A stretch of DNA of 64,000 nt from Massiliimalia sp050943535 (lineage in GTDB: Bacteria > Bacillota > Clostridia > Oscillospirales > Ruminococcaceae), in NCBI GenBank assembly GCA_050943535.1, contig JBMNPJ010000001.1:186001-250000 (forward strand), read 5' to 3'. Every line of letters starts with the position of its first letter. Positions within the stretch are counted from its first letter, which is position 1. Shown here one piece after another: positions 41,178-51,334 of this stretch. Position numbers and translations under genes: made by a program. The notes beneath the pieces were generated by a model that saw nothing but the letters and a program-made list of their open reading frames with translations, had not been told where the DNA came from and made no database searches.

Positions 41178-42638
41178 TTATTTTGCTAAAACTTTTAATA
41201 CTTCACAAAGCAGATCCCAAACTTTTTTGCAAGCGTCCAGGTACAAAGTTTCTTCTGGAGTATGAACCCCTGTCATGGAAGGACCTACTGCAATGGCATC
41301 CAAACCAGGCATTTTTCCGGAGAATAAACCGCATTCCAAACCAGCATGAATGGCTTCAATCTTCAGTTCTTCCCCAAATAACTGGCGGTAGCTGTCACAG
41401 AACACTTCCCGGATCGGGGATTTTTCTGCATAAGCCCAGCCCTGATATTCACCGCTGAATTCTACATGGAATCCCAACAAATCTGCAAGAAGAGCCAATG
41501 TTTTTTTCGTTTCTTCCTGCAATGCAGTTACAGAGCTTCTAGGGGAGAAGCGAATTTCAATTTCCTGTTCTTTGGTAGATACAATCCCCATGTTTAAAGA
41601 TGCAATAATAAATCCGCCAGCCTGAAGATTTCTCTTCTGAGGTCCATTTGGAGCCAGATAGATTCCTTTTACTACAGCCTCGGTCACCGGACGGCTCATA
41701 GCTTTATCTGCAACAGCAACTTTGGTAACAACAGTCTGATAACCTGGTTCTGCAGGCAGAATTTCTTCTTTTGTATTGGCGATTGCCTGATTCATCAATT
41801 CTTCTGCATGATGATATTCTGCTTCAGTTGGGAAACATACAACAGCAGTACATTCTCTGGTGATAGCGTTGTCTTTGGTACCGCCATTCATGGAAACCAG
41901 TTTCATATTAGTTTCACCCAGCAGAGTATACAGGAAACGGCCCATTAATTTGTTGGCGTTAATCCGTTCCAGACGAATATCTGTACCAGAGTGACCACCC
42001 AACAAACCGGAAATAGAAATCTGCATCTGGAAATCATCTGCTTTTTCCCATTCGCAGTTTTTGGTCCAGGATACATTGACACCACCAGCACAGCTGACAG
42101 TTGCGATTCCTTCTTCTTCAGAGTCCAGGTTGATCATGGTACGGGATTTCAGCAAATTGGTATCCAATGCTCTGGCACCGAACATGCCGGTTTCTTCAGA
42201 AGTAGTGAAAACACATTCAATTGGAGGATGTGTTAAAGTGTTGTCGGACAAAATTGCCATCATCATAGCAACTGCAATACCGTTGTCAGCTCCCAGAGTG
42301 GTGCCGTTTGCAGTGATCACACGTTTGTCATTGTCTACTACAATGTCGATACCGTCTTTAGAAAAGTCGTGTTCTACACCGGCAACTTTTTCACATACCA
42401 TGTCGGTGTGTCCCTGGAACATGACTGCTGGTTTGTTTTCGCTGCCAGCGGTACCAGGTTTTTTAATGATTACATTGTTCAGTTCATCGCTGTAGTATTC
42501 CAGTCCCTGTTCTTTTGCAAAATTCACCAGAAAATTGCAAACGCCGGCTTCATTTCCGGAAGAACGAGGAATTGCACTTAATTCTTCAAAATAATGAAAA
42601 ACAGCTTCTGGCTGATAACCTTTGATTTTGTATTCCAT
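41178..42638 (-). CDS. pepD: Cytosolic non-specific dipeptidase (aminoacyl-histidine dipeptidase)
   Basis: An M20 metallopeptidase of 486 residues that cleaves dipeptides such as Xaa-His. Zinc ligands and catalytic residues are in place: FQGHTDMVC near 75, LGADNGIAVA with the bridging Asp near 118, TTSEETGM with the catalytic Glu pair near 148, NLDSEEEG near 172, and a C-terminal ligand His in the GVHTPEE segment. The ATG at 42638 has GGAGAG upstream; an in-frame TTG five codons earlier is less likely. Confidence 0.94.
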   Translation of the reverse strand: MEYKIKGYQPEAVFHYFEELSAIPRSSGNEAGVCNFLVNFAKEQGLEYYSDELNNVIIKKPGTAGSENKPAVMFQGHTDMVCEKVAGVEHDFSKDGIDIVVDNDKRVITANGTTLGADNGIAVAMMMAILSDNTLTHPPIECVFTTSEETGMFGARALDTNLLKSRTMINLDSEEEGIATVSCAGGVNVSWTKNCEWEKADDFQMQISISGLLGGHSGTDIRLERINANKLMGRFLYTLLGETNMKLVSMNGGTKDNAITRECTAVVCFPTEAEYHHAEELMNQAIANTKEEILPAEPGYQTVVTKVAVADKAMSRPVTEAVVKGIYLAPNGPQKRNLQAGGFIIASLNMGIVSTKEQEIEIRFSPRSSVTALQEETKKTLALLADLLGFHVEFSGEYQGWAYAEKSPIREVFCDSYRQLFGEELKIEAIHAGLECGLFSGKMPGLDAIAVGPSMTGVHTPEETLYLDACKKVWDLLCEVLKVLAK

Positions 42639-42719
42639 ATTGATTCTCTCCAATCAAAATAATTTCATTCTTATTGTATCTCATTTTTAAAAGAAATGCA
42701 AATTTCCATAAAACCTAGT

Positions 42720-44120
42720 TTAAGTATGGGCGGTTTCAGCAGGTTTTGTTTCGGAAACTGTCTGCGCAATCCGCTTTTTCTTCCATCGCCCTGTCAGGTA
42801 ATAGGTTCCGCCAAAAAGGATATTCACAAACCATCCCAGTCCATAGGACCAGAATAGATACTCTGGGCCGAAATATTTGGCCAAAAGATATGCAGCCGGA
42901 AGTCGGATGACCCACAGTTCCACAATACATCCTACCATAGGTACTACCATTTCTCCGGATCCCCGCAGAGTGCTGTTGCACATAAAGTTGATCCCCATAA
43001 AGCAATAAACAGGGAGAACACTGTGAAGATAAATGACACCTGCATCAATGACATCGGGACTTTGACTGAACATCCGCATGAGAATGGAGCTTGTAGGATA
43101 TAAAATGATCAGTGCCAGTGCACTGAATCCGATGCACATAATAATTGATGCACGCAGGCCTTCTCCCACTCGTTTGAGTTTTCCGGCACCTACATTTTGA
43201 CCGGCATAGGTAGTTACTGCCATTCCAAAGCTCTGCATGGGCAGAAAAGCAAAGGAGTCAATTTTGTTGGCGCCATTGAATCCTGCCATAAAAGAAGATC
43301 CATAGCTGTTTACAATACCCTGCACAAACATAATTCCAAAGGAAAACAAAGCCTGCTGAATTCCTCCGGGGATTCCCAGTTTCATAGCCTGCCAGAATAA
43401 ATCTTTATGAAAAGTGAGCCCTTTCAGACGAATTCGGATACAGTCATAATGGCGATTTATGTACCAAATACCAAACAGCCAGGAAAAAATTTGAGCAATA
43501 ATGGTTGCCAGTGCAACGCCAGCGACTCCCATATGAAATACAATGGTAAAGACTAAATCCAGGATAATGTTGATTACAGTAGCAATTGCCAAAAACAATA
43601 GAGAAGTTTTGCTGTCTCCAAGTCCCTGCAGAATCGCTGCATTCAGGTTAAATCCCAGTACACCGATCATCCCTGCAAAAATGATAATTAAGTAAATCAG
43701 TGCCAGCTCATAGGTTCCGTCATTTGGAACTTTCATCAAAGTGAGAAGCGGTCCGCTTAATAAAATGCCAAGAACCGTTAAGGGAAGAATGCCAATTTTT
43801 ACAGCGGTGTAAAGGGTGTCTACCAAATTCCGCAGCCGTTCAAAATCTCTGGCACCGTAAAATTGAGACAGCATAACTGTGGCTCCAGTGCCGATCCCCA
43901 TAAATAAAGAGGTAAGCATAAAGATAACAGGAAATCCGGTCCCTACCGCTGCCAGCGCCTGGTCTCCGATTACGTTTCCAACTACAATACTGTCAACCAT
44001 ATTGTAAAGCTGTTGGAGCAAATTTCCCAAAAGTAAGGGGAGGGAAAATAAAAAGATGAGGCGATAGGGGTTTCCCACTGTCATGTCGGTCATGGTACGG
44101 TTTTTTTCTGGGGTGTTCAT
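42720..44120 (-). CDS. MATE family efflux transporter
   Basis: A 466-residue protein with about 12 membrane helices in two homologous halves. N-terminal marks are PYRLIFLFSLPLLLGNLLQQ and YNMVDSIVVGNVIGDQALAA near 20-60. MATE proteins expel cationic drugs using sodium or proton gradients. The ATG at 44120 has AGGAGCG six bases upstream; the open frame to 44183 runs into the HAD gene and is not needed. It follows the HAD gene by 11 bases and is likely co-transcribed. Confidence 0.93.
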   Translation of the reverse strand: MNTPEKNRTMTDMTVGNPYRLIFLFSLPLLLGNLLQQLYNMVDSIVVGNVIGDQALAAVGTGFPVIFMLTSLFMGIGTGATVMLSQFYGARDFERLRNLVDTLYTAVKIGILPLTVLGILLSGPLLTLMKVPNDGTYELALIYLIIIFAGMIGVLGFNLNAAILQGLGDSKTSLLFLAIATVINIILDLVFTIVFHMGVAGVALATIIAQIFSWLFGIWYINRHYDCIRIRLKGLTFHKDLFWQAMKLGIPGGIQQALFSFGIMFVQGIVNSYGSSFMAGFNGANKIDSFAFLPMQSFGMAVTTYAGQNVGAGKLKRVGEGLRASIIMCIGFSALALIILYPTSSILMRMFSQSPDVIDAGVIYLHSVLPVYCFMGINFMCNSTLRGSGEMVVPMVGCIVELWVIRLPAAYLLAKYFGPEYLFWSYGLGWFVNILFGGTYYLTGRWKKKRIAQTVSETKPAETAHT

Positions 44121-44131
44121 AAGATTCGCTC

Positions 44132-44920
44132 CTATTCTGTCGTTTTGTTGTTGTGTGCAAGCAGATGCTCTTCCAGCCAGCAAGCAACGCCATCATTTTG
44201 ATTGGTGTCACAAACTGCGTCAGCAACTGCCTGTACAGAGGGAATGGCATTTCCCATGGCGATTCCCATGCCGCACTGCTGAATCATTTCCTGGTCAATG
44301 GCATCGTCTCCAAAGGCGGCTACCTGTTCCAAGCTGAGATGCATGGCTTTTGCTGCCTGACAAACACCGTTAATTTTTCCAGCGTCTCGGTGAGCAAAAC
44401 GATACCAGTTTCCATCACAGAATGGGGTGGCAGTACAGTCCGGATATTGGAATTCCTCAGGAGAAATTTTAGAAATATCCTGTAGCTCAACAGTGATTTT
44501 ATATGCTTCCTGTCCCAAAGGATGACAAAAGTCATACACAGTTCCATAAGCATAATCATCAGAATCGGCGGTTTCCCAGGTAGTGTAATAGCTAGATGGG
44601 GTTTCTACTGATAGGGAAATAAAATCTGGACGATTCATCAGATCGTGGATAATCCGGTCGGTCACCGGAGCGGGCATGGTACATTGATACAGCACAGCTT
44701 CTTTTGTTTGCACCAAAGCGCCGCCGTTGGCAATGATCAGATCAGGGCAGATCTGGTTTAGATATTTTTTAGCTGCCTGTGGGGAACGGGCTGTAGCAAC
44801 AGCAATAAGGATTCCCTCTTTTTGGCATTGTTTTAGCACGGATATGGTTTTTTGAGAAATGGTTTTATCATCCCGAAGAACCGTGCCGTCCAAATCCAAT
44901 ATCACCATTTTAATATTCAT
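44132..44920 (-). CDS. Cof-type HAD phosphatase
   Basis: A 262-residue haloacid-dehalogenase-superfamily hydrolase. Motif I is ILDLDGTVLRDD at about 7-18 (nucleophile Asp), motif II ATARS near 38-42, and motif IV VAAFGDDAIDQEMI near 199 with the metal Asp pair. Cof-type members dephosphorylate sugar phosphates, pyridoxal phosphate or FMN; the substrate here is not apparent. First gene of a pair with the MATE exporter. Confidence 0.92.
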   Translation of the reverse strand: MNIKMVILDLDGTVLRDDKTISQKTISVLKQCQKEGILIAVATARSPQAAKKYLNQICPDLIIANGGALVQTKEAVLYQCTMPAPVTDRIIHDLMNRPDFISLSVETPSSYYTTWETADSDDYAYGTVYDFCHPLGQEAYKITVELQDISKISPEEFQYPDCTATPFCDGNWYRFAHRDAGKINGVCQAAKAMHLSLEQVAAFGDDAIDQEMIQQCGMGIAMGNAIPSVQAVADAVCDTNQNDGVACWLEEHLLAHNNKTTE

Positions 44921-45004
44921 GAAACATTCCTGCTTTCTGTAGTGAGATTTTTATATCATAAGGGAAGGAAGTTTTATGGGACGGGGAAGTGGATAAAAAG
45001 AATT

Positions 45005-47503
45005 TTACTTCTGAGTATCCTGTGGAGAAGATTCAGAATCTTTTTTATGAGGAGTGTCTTCTGTAGTTTTAGAAAGATAAGTCAGATAGGCAGACTGCGC
45101 CTTGATGTTATGCCCAAAAGGAACATCTTTTCGATGTGCAGAACGGGTTATCCGATAGCGGTGAGGATATTTTCTGCGCAGCATGAAAATCAGTATCAAA
45201 TAAAGTCCCAAAAGTCCTGCTGCACCGCAGCTAATGATAATTCCTTCTTTTAATCCGGGAGTCATATAGTGGAATGTAATTTGATTTTCTCCCTGATCTG
45301 CTTTGACTGCCATAAATCCTATATTGGAAGTAATAATCTCGGCAGGTTTTCCGTTTACTTCGGCAGTCCATCCTTCTTCATAGGGGACAGAGAAAAATAC
45401 CAGATTATCCTGATCCAGTGTAATGGTAGCGGAAAAGCCTTTGCTGTCATAGGTGAAAGAATCAGCAGATTCTTCTGCTCTGGCAAGGCAATCTTCCAGG
45501 TAGGATTCTTCGGTAAATACTACACTGTCTTCTGGCAGCGGTTCCAAAAGTTCTCCATATTCTTTAGCATCTTCATCAGAAAGACAAATAGCTTTCATCA
45601 AAAGATTGTCCCGCTGGTCTTCGGAGTAAGAATCGTATTGGGAGCGGGTAATATAATAATCATAGGTGAATCCCATAGGAACAAAGTATTGATTTTCATA
45701 AACCTGATAATTGTTCTGCACGCCAATGGAAGTAAATCCTGGCAAATAAGGTTGTTCTTCGTCCGTCCGACAGAAGAGGTATTTGACACTGGTCAGTCCT
45801 CTTAAAGCATATACATCTGTGTCAGGTCGGGAAGCTACATCGCGCTGCACCCCAATGCTTTGATAAAATTCCATTACAGAAGGAGGGACGATGGAATGGA
45901 AACATTGAATGGTGGGCATATCCCATAGCATTGGCATATTATCCAGTGCTTCACTTTCATCTACACGGTAAAAACCTTCCTGGTCCAGCTGGAAGTTTTC
46001 CTTTCCTTGAAGTCCTTCGGTTACCATCAACTCATAAATGTTAGAGGCTGCATTGGCTTTGCCTGTACCGATAATCATCAGCGAATATACTACAGTGATA
46101 ATACAGGTTGCGAAAATAGAACAGCGGAACATGATTTTAGAAGCTCTGGGCAAATAGAAAATCAAAAGCAAAAACAGCAGAGAAATGACTGCAATAATCA
46201 CGTATCCCCAGAAGCGTTCCGGATAAGGGGGCATTTGAAACCATTGGGTCACACTGGTTCCGTCTTCCTGCTTGACTTGGGAGGGAAGAATCCCGATGAG
46301 AGAAAATGCACCCACAAAAACAGCAGTCAGTCGAATTCCAAACCGAAAATCCAGGGTAACGTCTTCCAACGCCAGAACCGTAGCTAATGCCATCATTAAA
46401 ATAGGCATATAAAACCAGCGGGCATAATAGCTGGAGTTAAATGCGTAAAAAGCACTGTTAAGCGCAGGAATTACTGCCATCACGCCGCACAATATCAGCA
46501 GCCGGCGGAGCCAATGTTCTTTTTTGGCCCGAAGAAATACTGCTACCCCTGTTACACTGAATAAAGGAAGATATGCAGATACAGAAGACCATTTTGCGTT
46601 AGAATCCGGGAAAAAGTTGGGGCGCGCCGGAATATCCGGAGGGAAAAACAGACTTTCCAGAATTAAACCGTAGCGCTGCACATTGGAGTAAAGGAGCAGG
46701 TTCATACCTGTATAGAAATTATCAACCCGATCATTCCCAGTGATAGCTAATAAAGCCGGCAATAAAAGAAAACAAGAAAGAAGGAGTCCAACTACAGATT
46801 CAAACCCAATGAGAAACACCTTTTTCAGACTGATGGAAAAATCCGGAGAAAAACACCGGAAAATAAAATACAGTACGACAAACACTACTTGTCCAAAAAA
46901 GAAAAAGTAATTGGTGATTGCTGCCAGCGCCACCGCCAAGGCAAACCATCCCCGTCTTCCATTGATGACCAGTTCTTCTAAGGATACTAATAGCAAAGGA
47001 AATACAATAACCGCTTCATGAAAGTGGTTAAAGAAAATATTATAGGTGTTAAATCCACTGAAAGCATACAAAAGCGCACCTAACACAGCAGCATTTTCAC
47101 CAGCGGTAAAGCGTTTAAGAAAGGCAAATCCGGTAACGCCGGCACAGGCGGTTTTTAAAATTAGCAGAGGTGCCATCAAGAAAGGAACGATTTCGTTGGG
47201 AAACAGCGTTGTAATCCAAAAAAAGGGGCTTCCCAGCAGATAAAAGGAATAGGAACCGATAAAATTAGCACCTAAATCGGTGTTCCAGTTCCAGAAAAAT
47301 TCTCCGTTTTTTACAGCTTTCTGAGCAAGATGGTAAAAGGGGATTTGCTGTGCGTTAAAGTCACCGTAATAGAGAAAATATCCTTTATCGTAAATGACAA
47401 AAGGAAGAAAAATAATGATTCCCAGCAAAAGGCTGAGCAAAAATATAAAAAGATAACCGTTTTTGGTCAGTGGCTTACGCAGGTGAAACAGTCTGTTTGC
47501 CAT
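45005..47503 (-). CDS. YfhO family membrane protein (GT-C fold)
   Basis: An 832-residue protein with about 13 hydrophobic helices. Residues 25-40 and the FYHLAQKAVKNGEFFWNWNT stretch near 52-71 match the conserved first loop of YfhO proteins, including the GANFIGSYSFYLLGSPFFW motif near 74-93. The C-terminal third is an extracytoplasmic beta-rich domain with a final transmembrane helix. YfhO of Bacillus and Listeria glycosylates lipoteichoic or wall teichoic acid using a lipid-linked sugar. AAAGGA precedes the ATG. It is divergent from a sugar transferase gene. Confidence 0.88.
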   Translation of the reverse strand: MANRLFHLRKPLTKNGYLFIFLLSLLLGIIIFLPFVIYDKGYFLYYGDFNAQQIPFYHLAQKAVKNGEFFWNWNTDLGANFIGSYSFYLLGSPFFWITTLFPNEIVPFLMAPLLILKTACAGVTGFAFLKRFTAGENAAVLGALLYAFSGFNTYNIFFNHFHEAVIVFPLLLVSLEELVINGRRGWFALAVALAAITNYFFFFGQVVFVVLYFIFRCFSPDFSISLKKVFLIGFESVVGLLLSCFLLLPALLAITGNDRVDNFYTGMNLLLYSNVQRYGLILESLFFPPDIPARPNFFPDSNAKWSSVSAYLPLFSVTGVAVFLRAKKEHWLRRLLILCGVMAVIPALNSAFYAFNSSYYARWFYMPILMMALATVLALEDVTLDFRFGIRLTAVFVGAFSLIGILPSQVKQEDGTSVTQWFQMPPYPERFWGYVIIAVISLLFLLLIFYLPRASKIMFRCSIFATCIITVVYSLMIIGTGKANAASNIYELMVTEGLQGKENFQLDQEGFYRVDESEALDNMPMLWDMPTIQCFHSIVPPSVMEFYQSIGVQRDVASRPDTDVYALRGLTSVKYLFCRTDEEQPYLPGFTSIGVQNNYQVYENQYFVPMGFTYDYYITRSQYDSYSEDQRDNLLMKAICLSDEDAKEYGELLEPLPEDSVVFTEESYLEDCLARAEESADSFTYDSKGFSATITLDQDNLVFFSVPYEEGWTAEVNGKPAEIITSNIGFMAVKADQGENQITFHYMTPGLKEGIIISCGAAGLLGLYLILIFMLRRKYPHRYRITRSAHRKDVPFGHNIKAQSAYLTYLSKTTEDTPHKKDSESSPQDTQK

Positions 47504-47873
47504 AATTGAAAGTCCTTTCTTGTGTCAAGATAAAGATGATAATGATTTTGTAACTTCCTTATTATACCACGTTTTTTGGAAAATCGCACTCTTTTTAAGG
47601 TGTCATAAAAATTTCATATATTATGGAAGGCAATTGATATGCCGTTGATGTTTTGAGAACTTCTTAGTCAGCCTTTTCAATACCGTTTACCAGAAAATTT
47701 TTACAAAAATTTCATGGCAGGTCAGGCACAACGCTTGAAGCGGACTGTGGCTTATGATATAATAAATACCAAGACATTTTCCTCAGTTATTTGAAGATAG
47801 CGGGGAAAAGCAAATAAAGTACCGTGGAAAACAGGCCATATGTATGGAAGGTTTTCCAGCTGGGGGTTGTAAT
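47504..47873. promoter_or_regulatory. Divergent promoter region between yfhO-like and sugar transferase genes
   Basis: Leftward: TGGTATAAT on the minus strand (about 47569-47561), an extended -10. Rightward: TTGAAG (47735-47740), 17-base spacer, TATAAT (47758-47763). The 160 bases between them show no other signal. Confidence 0.6.
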
Positions 47874-49298
47874 TTGAAAAGTTCTATTAAAAAGTTTGAG
47901 CGAACACTGGTGTTCTTTTTGAAAATGGCATTACTGGCTTGTCTGTTTTTCTTGTTTTTCCTGCTGTTTTCCATTGAGAATCCACAGATTTTTCGTTTGT
48001 CACGAACTGCGGCAGTTACGATGGTAACTTTTGCAATTTTAGAAGTTAGCTTAATGTCTGTGTATGGGGGATATGCGCTGGGACGCCAAAAAAGCCGGGC
48101 GATTGTTCACAGCATGATGCTGGCGACGATTCTTACTGACCTAGTCACTTATCTTCAGCTTTGTATTATGAACACAAATCCAAGTAATAATCTCCAGTTT
48201 CGGTTTGCGGATCCGGAAATTTTGCTGGTATGTATTGTTCTTCAAATTGTGGTAATTGTTACCTTTGCTTATGGAGGAAATTATCTCTATTTTAAAATGA
48301 ACCCTCCAGAAAAGAGCTGTATTATTACTTCTTCTCAGTACAGTTTGAATCGAATCCTTCCTAAAATCAATAAATACCGTCTGCAGTATCGGATTACAGA
48401 TATTGTTGATTACCGGTCAGAAGATGTGCTGGACAAGATTTTGGAAAACGATACCATCTTTTTGTATGACGTTCCTATTGAACAAAGAACCCATTTTATT
48501 GAGTATTGTTATGACAATCAGAAAAATATTTACTATAACCCGGAATTGTGCGATGTAGTGGCAATCAGTGCAAAAAATGTTTTGCTGGATGATAAAACCA
48601 TGATTTGCTCTCAGGTAAAGGAACTGTCTTTGGAACAACGGATGATGAAACGTGCCATGGATTTAATCCTTTCTACCATTGCTCTTGTAATTGCCAGCCC
48701 TGTTATGCTCATCTGTGCAGCAGCAATTAAGCTGGAAGACCATGGCCCAGTATTTTTTACACAAAAGCGGGCGACTAAAGGCGGAACAGTATTCCGGGTA
48801 TATAAATTCCGCACCATGAAAGTTCACGATGAAAATGAAGTTCAGGTTTCTGCAGCAGCAGATGACGACCGGATTACGAAAATAGGCGCTCAGCTGAGAA
48901 GATTTCGGTTGGATGAATTGCCTCAGATTTTTAATATTCTGAAAGGGGAAATGAGTATTGTAGGTCCCCGTCCGGAAATGATGGAAAATGTATATCGGTA
49001 TACCGAAGAATTGCCGGAATTTCAGTACCGTCTGCGGGTAAAGGCAGGATTGACTGGACTGGCTCAGATTGCTGGAAAATACAATACCTCTCCGAAAGAT
49101 AAATTGGTACTGGATTTAATTTATATCGAGAATTACAGTGTATGGCAGGACATCAAATTAATTTTCCAGACATTGCTAGTATTTTTAAAATCCGGAGACA
49201 GCACCGAAGGGTTTTCTGAAGAAAATGTGGTGGAATTTAAAAAATATGATGCTCAGCACCAAAAAGAAGAAAAAGAAGAGAATTTTAAAACAGAATAA
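47874..49298 (+). CDS. Polyprenyl-phosphate sugar-1-phosphate transferase
   Basis: A 474-residue membrane enzyme that starts a surface polysaccharide by loading a sugar phosphate onto undecaprenyl phosphate. About four transmembrane helices in the first 150 residues and a soluble CoA-binding-like domain are followed by the bacterial sugar transferase domain (about 255-450): KRAMDLILSTIALVIASPVM, then GPVFFTQKRATKGG, VYKFRTM, RRFRLDELPQIFNILKGEMS, VGPRPE and GLTGLAQIAG. TTG 47874 has GGGGG upstream and a basic N-terminus; ATG 47844 is the alternative. Confidence 0.9.
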   Translation: MKSSIKKFERTLVFFLKMALLACLFFLFFLLFSIENPQIFRLSRTAAVTMVTFAILEVSLMSVYGGYALGRQKSRAIVHSMMLATILTDLVTYLQLCIMNTNPSNNLQFRFADPEILLVCIVLQIVVIVTFAYGGNYLYFKMNPPEKSCIITSSQYSLNRILPKINKYRLQYRITDIVDYRSEDVLDKILENDTIFLYDVPIEQRTHFIEYCYDNQKNIYYNPELCDVVAISAKNVLLDDKTMICSQVKELSLEQRMMKRAMDLILSTIALVIASPVMLICAAAIKLEDHGPVFFTQKRATKGGTVFRVYKFRTMKVHDENEVQVSAAADDDRITKIGAQLRRFRLDELPQIFNILKGEMSIVGPRPEMMENVYRYTEELPEFQYRLRVKAGLTGLAQIAGKYNTSPKDKLVLDLIYIENYSVWQDIKLIFQTLLVFLKSGDSTEGFSEENVVEFKKYDAQHQKEEKEENFKTE

Positions 49299-49321
49299 AT
49301 GCTTTTGAAAAAGGCATACAG

Positions 49322-49356
49322 GCACCGCGGCGAGAAATCGCATGCGGTGCTTTTTT
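49322..49356 (+). terminator. Terminator after the sugar transferase
   Basis: GCACCGC and GCGGTGC pair around a 15-base loop, followed by T6. Confidence 0.75.
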
Positions 49357-49478
49357 ATAAAAATTATTTTGATGAAAAAATCAATTGCTTTTATATCGGT
49401 GTTTGGTTATACTGAAATCAGATAACAAGGTAAAAGCGTTCCCTTAAGCAAAAATCAGTTGAGATTAGGAGGATGGTT

Positions 49479-51227
49479 ATGAAAATTGGCGTTACTTCTG
49501 TAACTTTTCGTCAAATGGACGTGGATCAGATCATTGAGCTTGCCAGACAATCCGGTTTGGATGGAATTGAATGGGGCGGTGATGTCCATGTGATTCCAGG
49601 GGATACGGCGCTTGCTGTTTCAGTTCGGAAAAAATGTGAAAAAGCAGGACTGATGATTTTCTCCTATGGATCTTATTATCGGGGTGGTGAAATCACAGAG
49701 TTTATTCCGGTACTGGAAACAGCGAAAATATTGGGTGCACCGGTGATTCGGGTATGGGCAGGAGAACAGTGTCCCCATGAGATTTCTGATGAACAGTTTG
49801 CTGCATTGACAGAGCACTTGAAACAGGCGGCAGATCTGGCGGCGCAGTGGGGGATTTCTCTTGGGCTGGAATATCACCGCGGAACCATGACCCAGACAAA
49901 AGAGGGGGCTTTTCGGTTATTGAAGGCAGTGGATCGCCCCAACCTGTATACCTACTGGCAGCCTAATCCCGATCTTCCTACAGAAGAACATATTGAGGAA
50001 CTGCAGGTACTGAAACCTTGGATTTGTGCTTGCCATGTATTTTGCTGGAGCGCGGGAAATGAACGGCATGAGCTGGAGCAAGGAAAAGCAGAGTGGACAC
50101 AATATCTGAAGGAGTTGTCCCAGACCGGCTGTAAAAATTTAATTTTAGAATTTGTAAAAGAAGATGATCCAAAGATTTTTCAGAAGGATGTTCAAACCTT
50201 AAAGCAATGGCATGAATCTTCCAATTTGCTCAAAGCGGCCTTTTTGTGCGATGGTGACCGAATTTTTCAGGTATATGACTGTCAAACCTTGAGAGATTTG
50301 GATGAGAAATTTGACCTGCCTCGCAGAGTGATTTCTTCTCATCAGCTGGAGGAGGAAAAAGAGCAGTTAAGTAAAGTCGAATACCTGTTCAGTACCTGGG
50401 GAATGCCTTCCTTAAATGAGGAACAAATTCAGCAATATTTCCCCAAGCTGAAAGGAGTATTTTATGCTGCTGGTTCGGTACAGGCCTTTGCCCGCCCGTT
50501 TTTGAACAGTGGTGTCCGGGTATTCAGTGCATGGGGAGCCAATGCGATTCCTGTGGCAGAATATACTGTGGCACAGATTATACTGGCTTCAAAAGGGTTT
50601 TTCCAAGGAGTTCGTCGATACCGTCAAAAGAATCGGATGGCATCCCATCAGTTTTCAAGTTCCCAGCCGGGAAACTATCAGATAAAAATCGGTATTTTGG
50701 GAGCGGGAATGATCGGTCAAATGGTGATAAAACGGCTCATGGATTATGATTTGGAAGTGTTGGTTTATGATCCTTTTGTGTCAGATTCTGTGTTGGAGCA
50801 GTATCATGCAAAGAGAGCCGACTTAGATGTAATTTTCCGGGAGTGTCAGGTGATTTCCAACCATATTGCAAACCTTCCTGCAACAGTGGGAATGCTGCAG
50901 TATAAGCATTTTTCTGCAATGAAACACAATGCCACCTTTATCAATACTGGCAGAGGTGCCCAAGTGGTAGAAGAAGACCTGATCCGTGCATTGGAAGAAG
51001 AACCAGACCGTACAGCGGTGCTGGATGTCACTTTTCCGGAACCGCCGTTGCCGGAAAGCCCTCTGAATACCATGGAGAATGTTTTCCTGACACCCCACAT
51101 TGCAGGGAGCATGGGACAAGAAGTGGCACGGATGGGAAGATATATGGCACAGGAAGCAGTTTTAGCGATAGATGGTGCTGTTTGCCCGTATGAGGTCACT
51201 GAAAAAATGCTGGAAACCATGGCATAA
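49479..51227 (+). CDS. Fusion: sugar-phosphate isomerase/epimerase (TIM barrel) + D-2-hydroxyacid dehydrogenase
   Basis: A 582-residue two-domain protein. Residues 1-250 are a xylose-isomerase-like TIM barrel (MKIGVTSVTFRQMDVDQIIE, the metal-site LGLEYHRGTM near 128, ILEFVKEDDP near 226). Residues about 260-582 are a D-isomer-specific 2-hydroxyacid dehydrogenase: NAD site GILGAGMIGQM near 405, catalytic Arg in NTGRGAQV near 490, Glu in PEPPLPES near 521 and His in TPHIAGS near 539. All three catalytic residues remain. The ATG at 49479 is six bases after AGGAGG; ATG 49473 is too close. Probably acts on a sugar acid or keto-sugar. Confidence 0.88.
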   Translation: MKIGVTSVTFRQMDVDQIIELARQSGLDGIEWGGDVHVIPGDTALAVSVRKKCEKAGLMIFSYGSYYRGGEITEFIPVLETAKILGAPVIRVWAGEQCPHEISDEQFAALTEHLKQAADLAAQWGISLGLEYHRGTMTQTKEGAFRLLKAVDRPNLYTYWQPNPDLPTEEHIEELQVLKPWICACHVFCWSAGNERHELEQGKAEWTQYLKELSQTGCKNLILEFVKEDDPKIFQKDVQTLKQWHESSNLLKAAFLCDGDRIFQVYDCQTLRDLDEKFDLPRRVISSHQLEEEKEQLSKVEYLFSTWGMPSLNEEQIQQYFPKLKGVFYAAGSVQAFARPFLNSGVRVFSAWGANAIPVAEYTVAQIILASKGFFQGVRRYRQKNRMASHQFSSSQPGNYQIKIGILGAGMIGQMVIKRLMDYDLEVLVYDPFVSDSVLEQYHAKRADLDVIFRECQVISNHIANLPATVGMLQYKHFSAMKHNATFINTGRGAQVVEEDLIRALEEEPDRTAVLDVTFPEPPLPESPLNTMENVFLTPHIAGSMGQEVARMGRYMAQEAVLAIDGAVCPYEVTEKMLETMA

Positions 51228-51248
51228 TTTTCGTTTTTCAGACAAGGA

Positions 51249-51277
51249 TTGACTTTTCTTCCACGATCATATATTAT
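51249..51277 (+). promoter_or_regulatory. Promoter of the ZIP transporter gene
   Basis: TTGACT at 51249-51254, 17-base spacer, TATTAT at 51272-51277. Confidence 0.75.
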
Positions 51278-51334
51278 ATACTAAAAAAGTAAATTTTCTC
51301 GTATAGAGAAAAGAAAAAGGAGGAAACAATCAGT

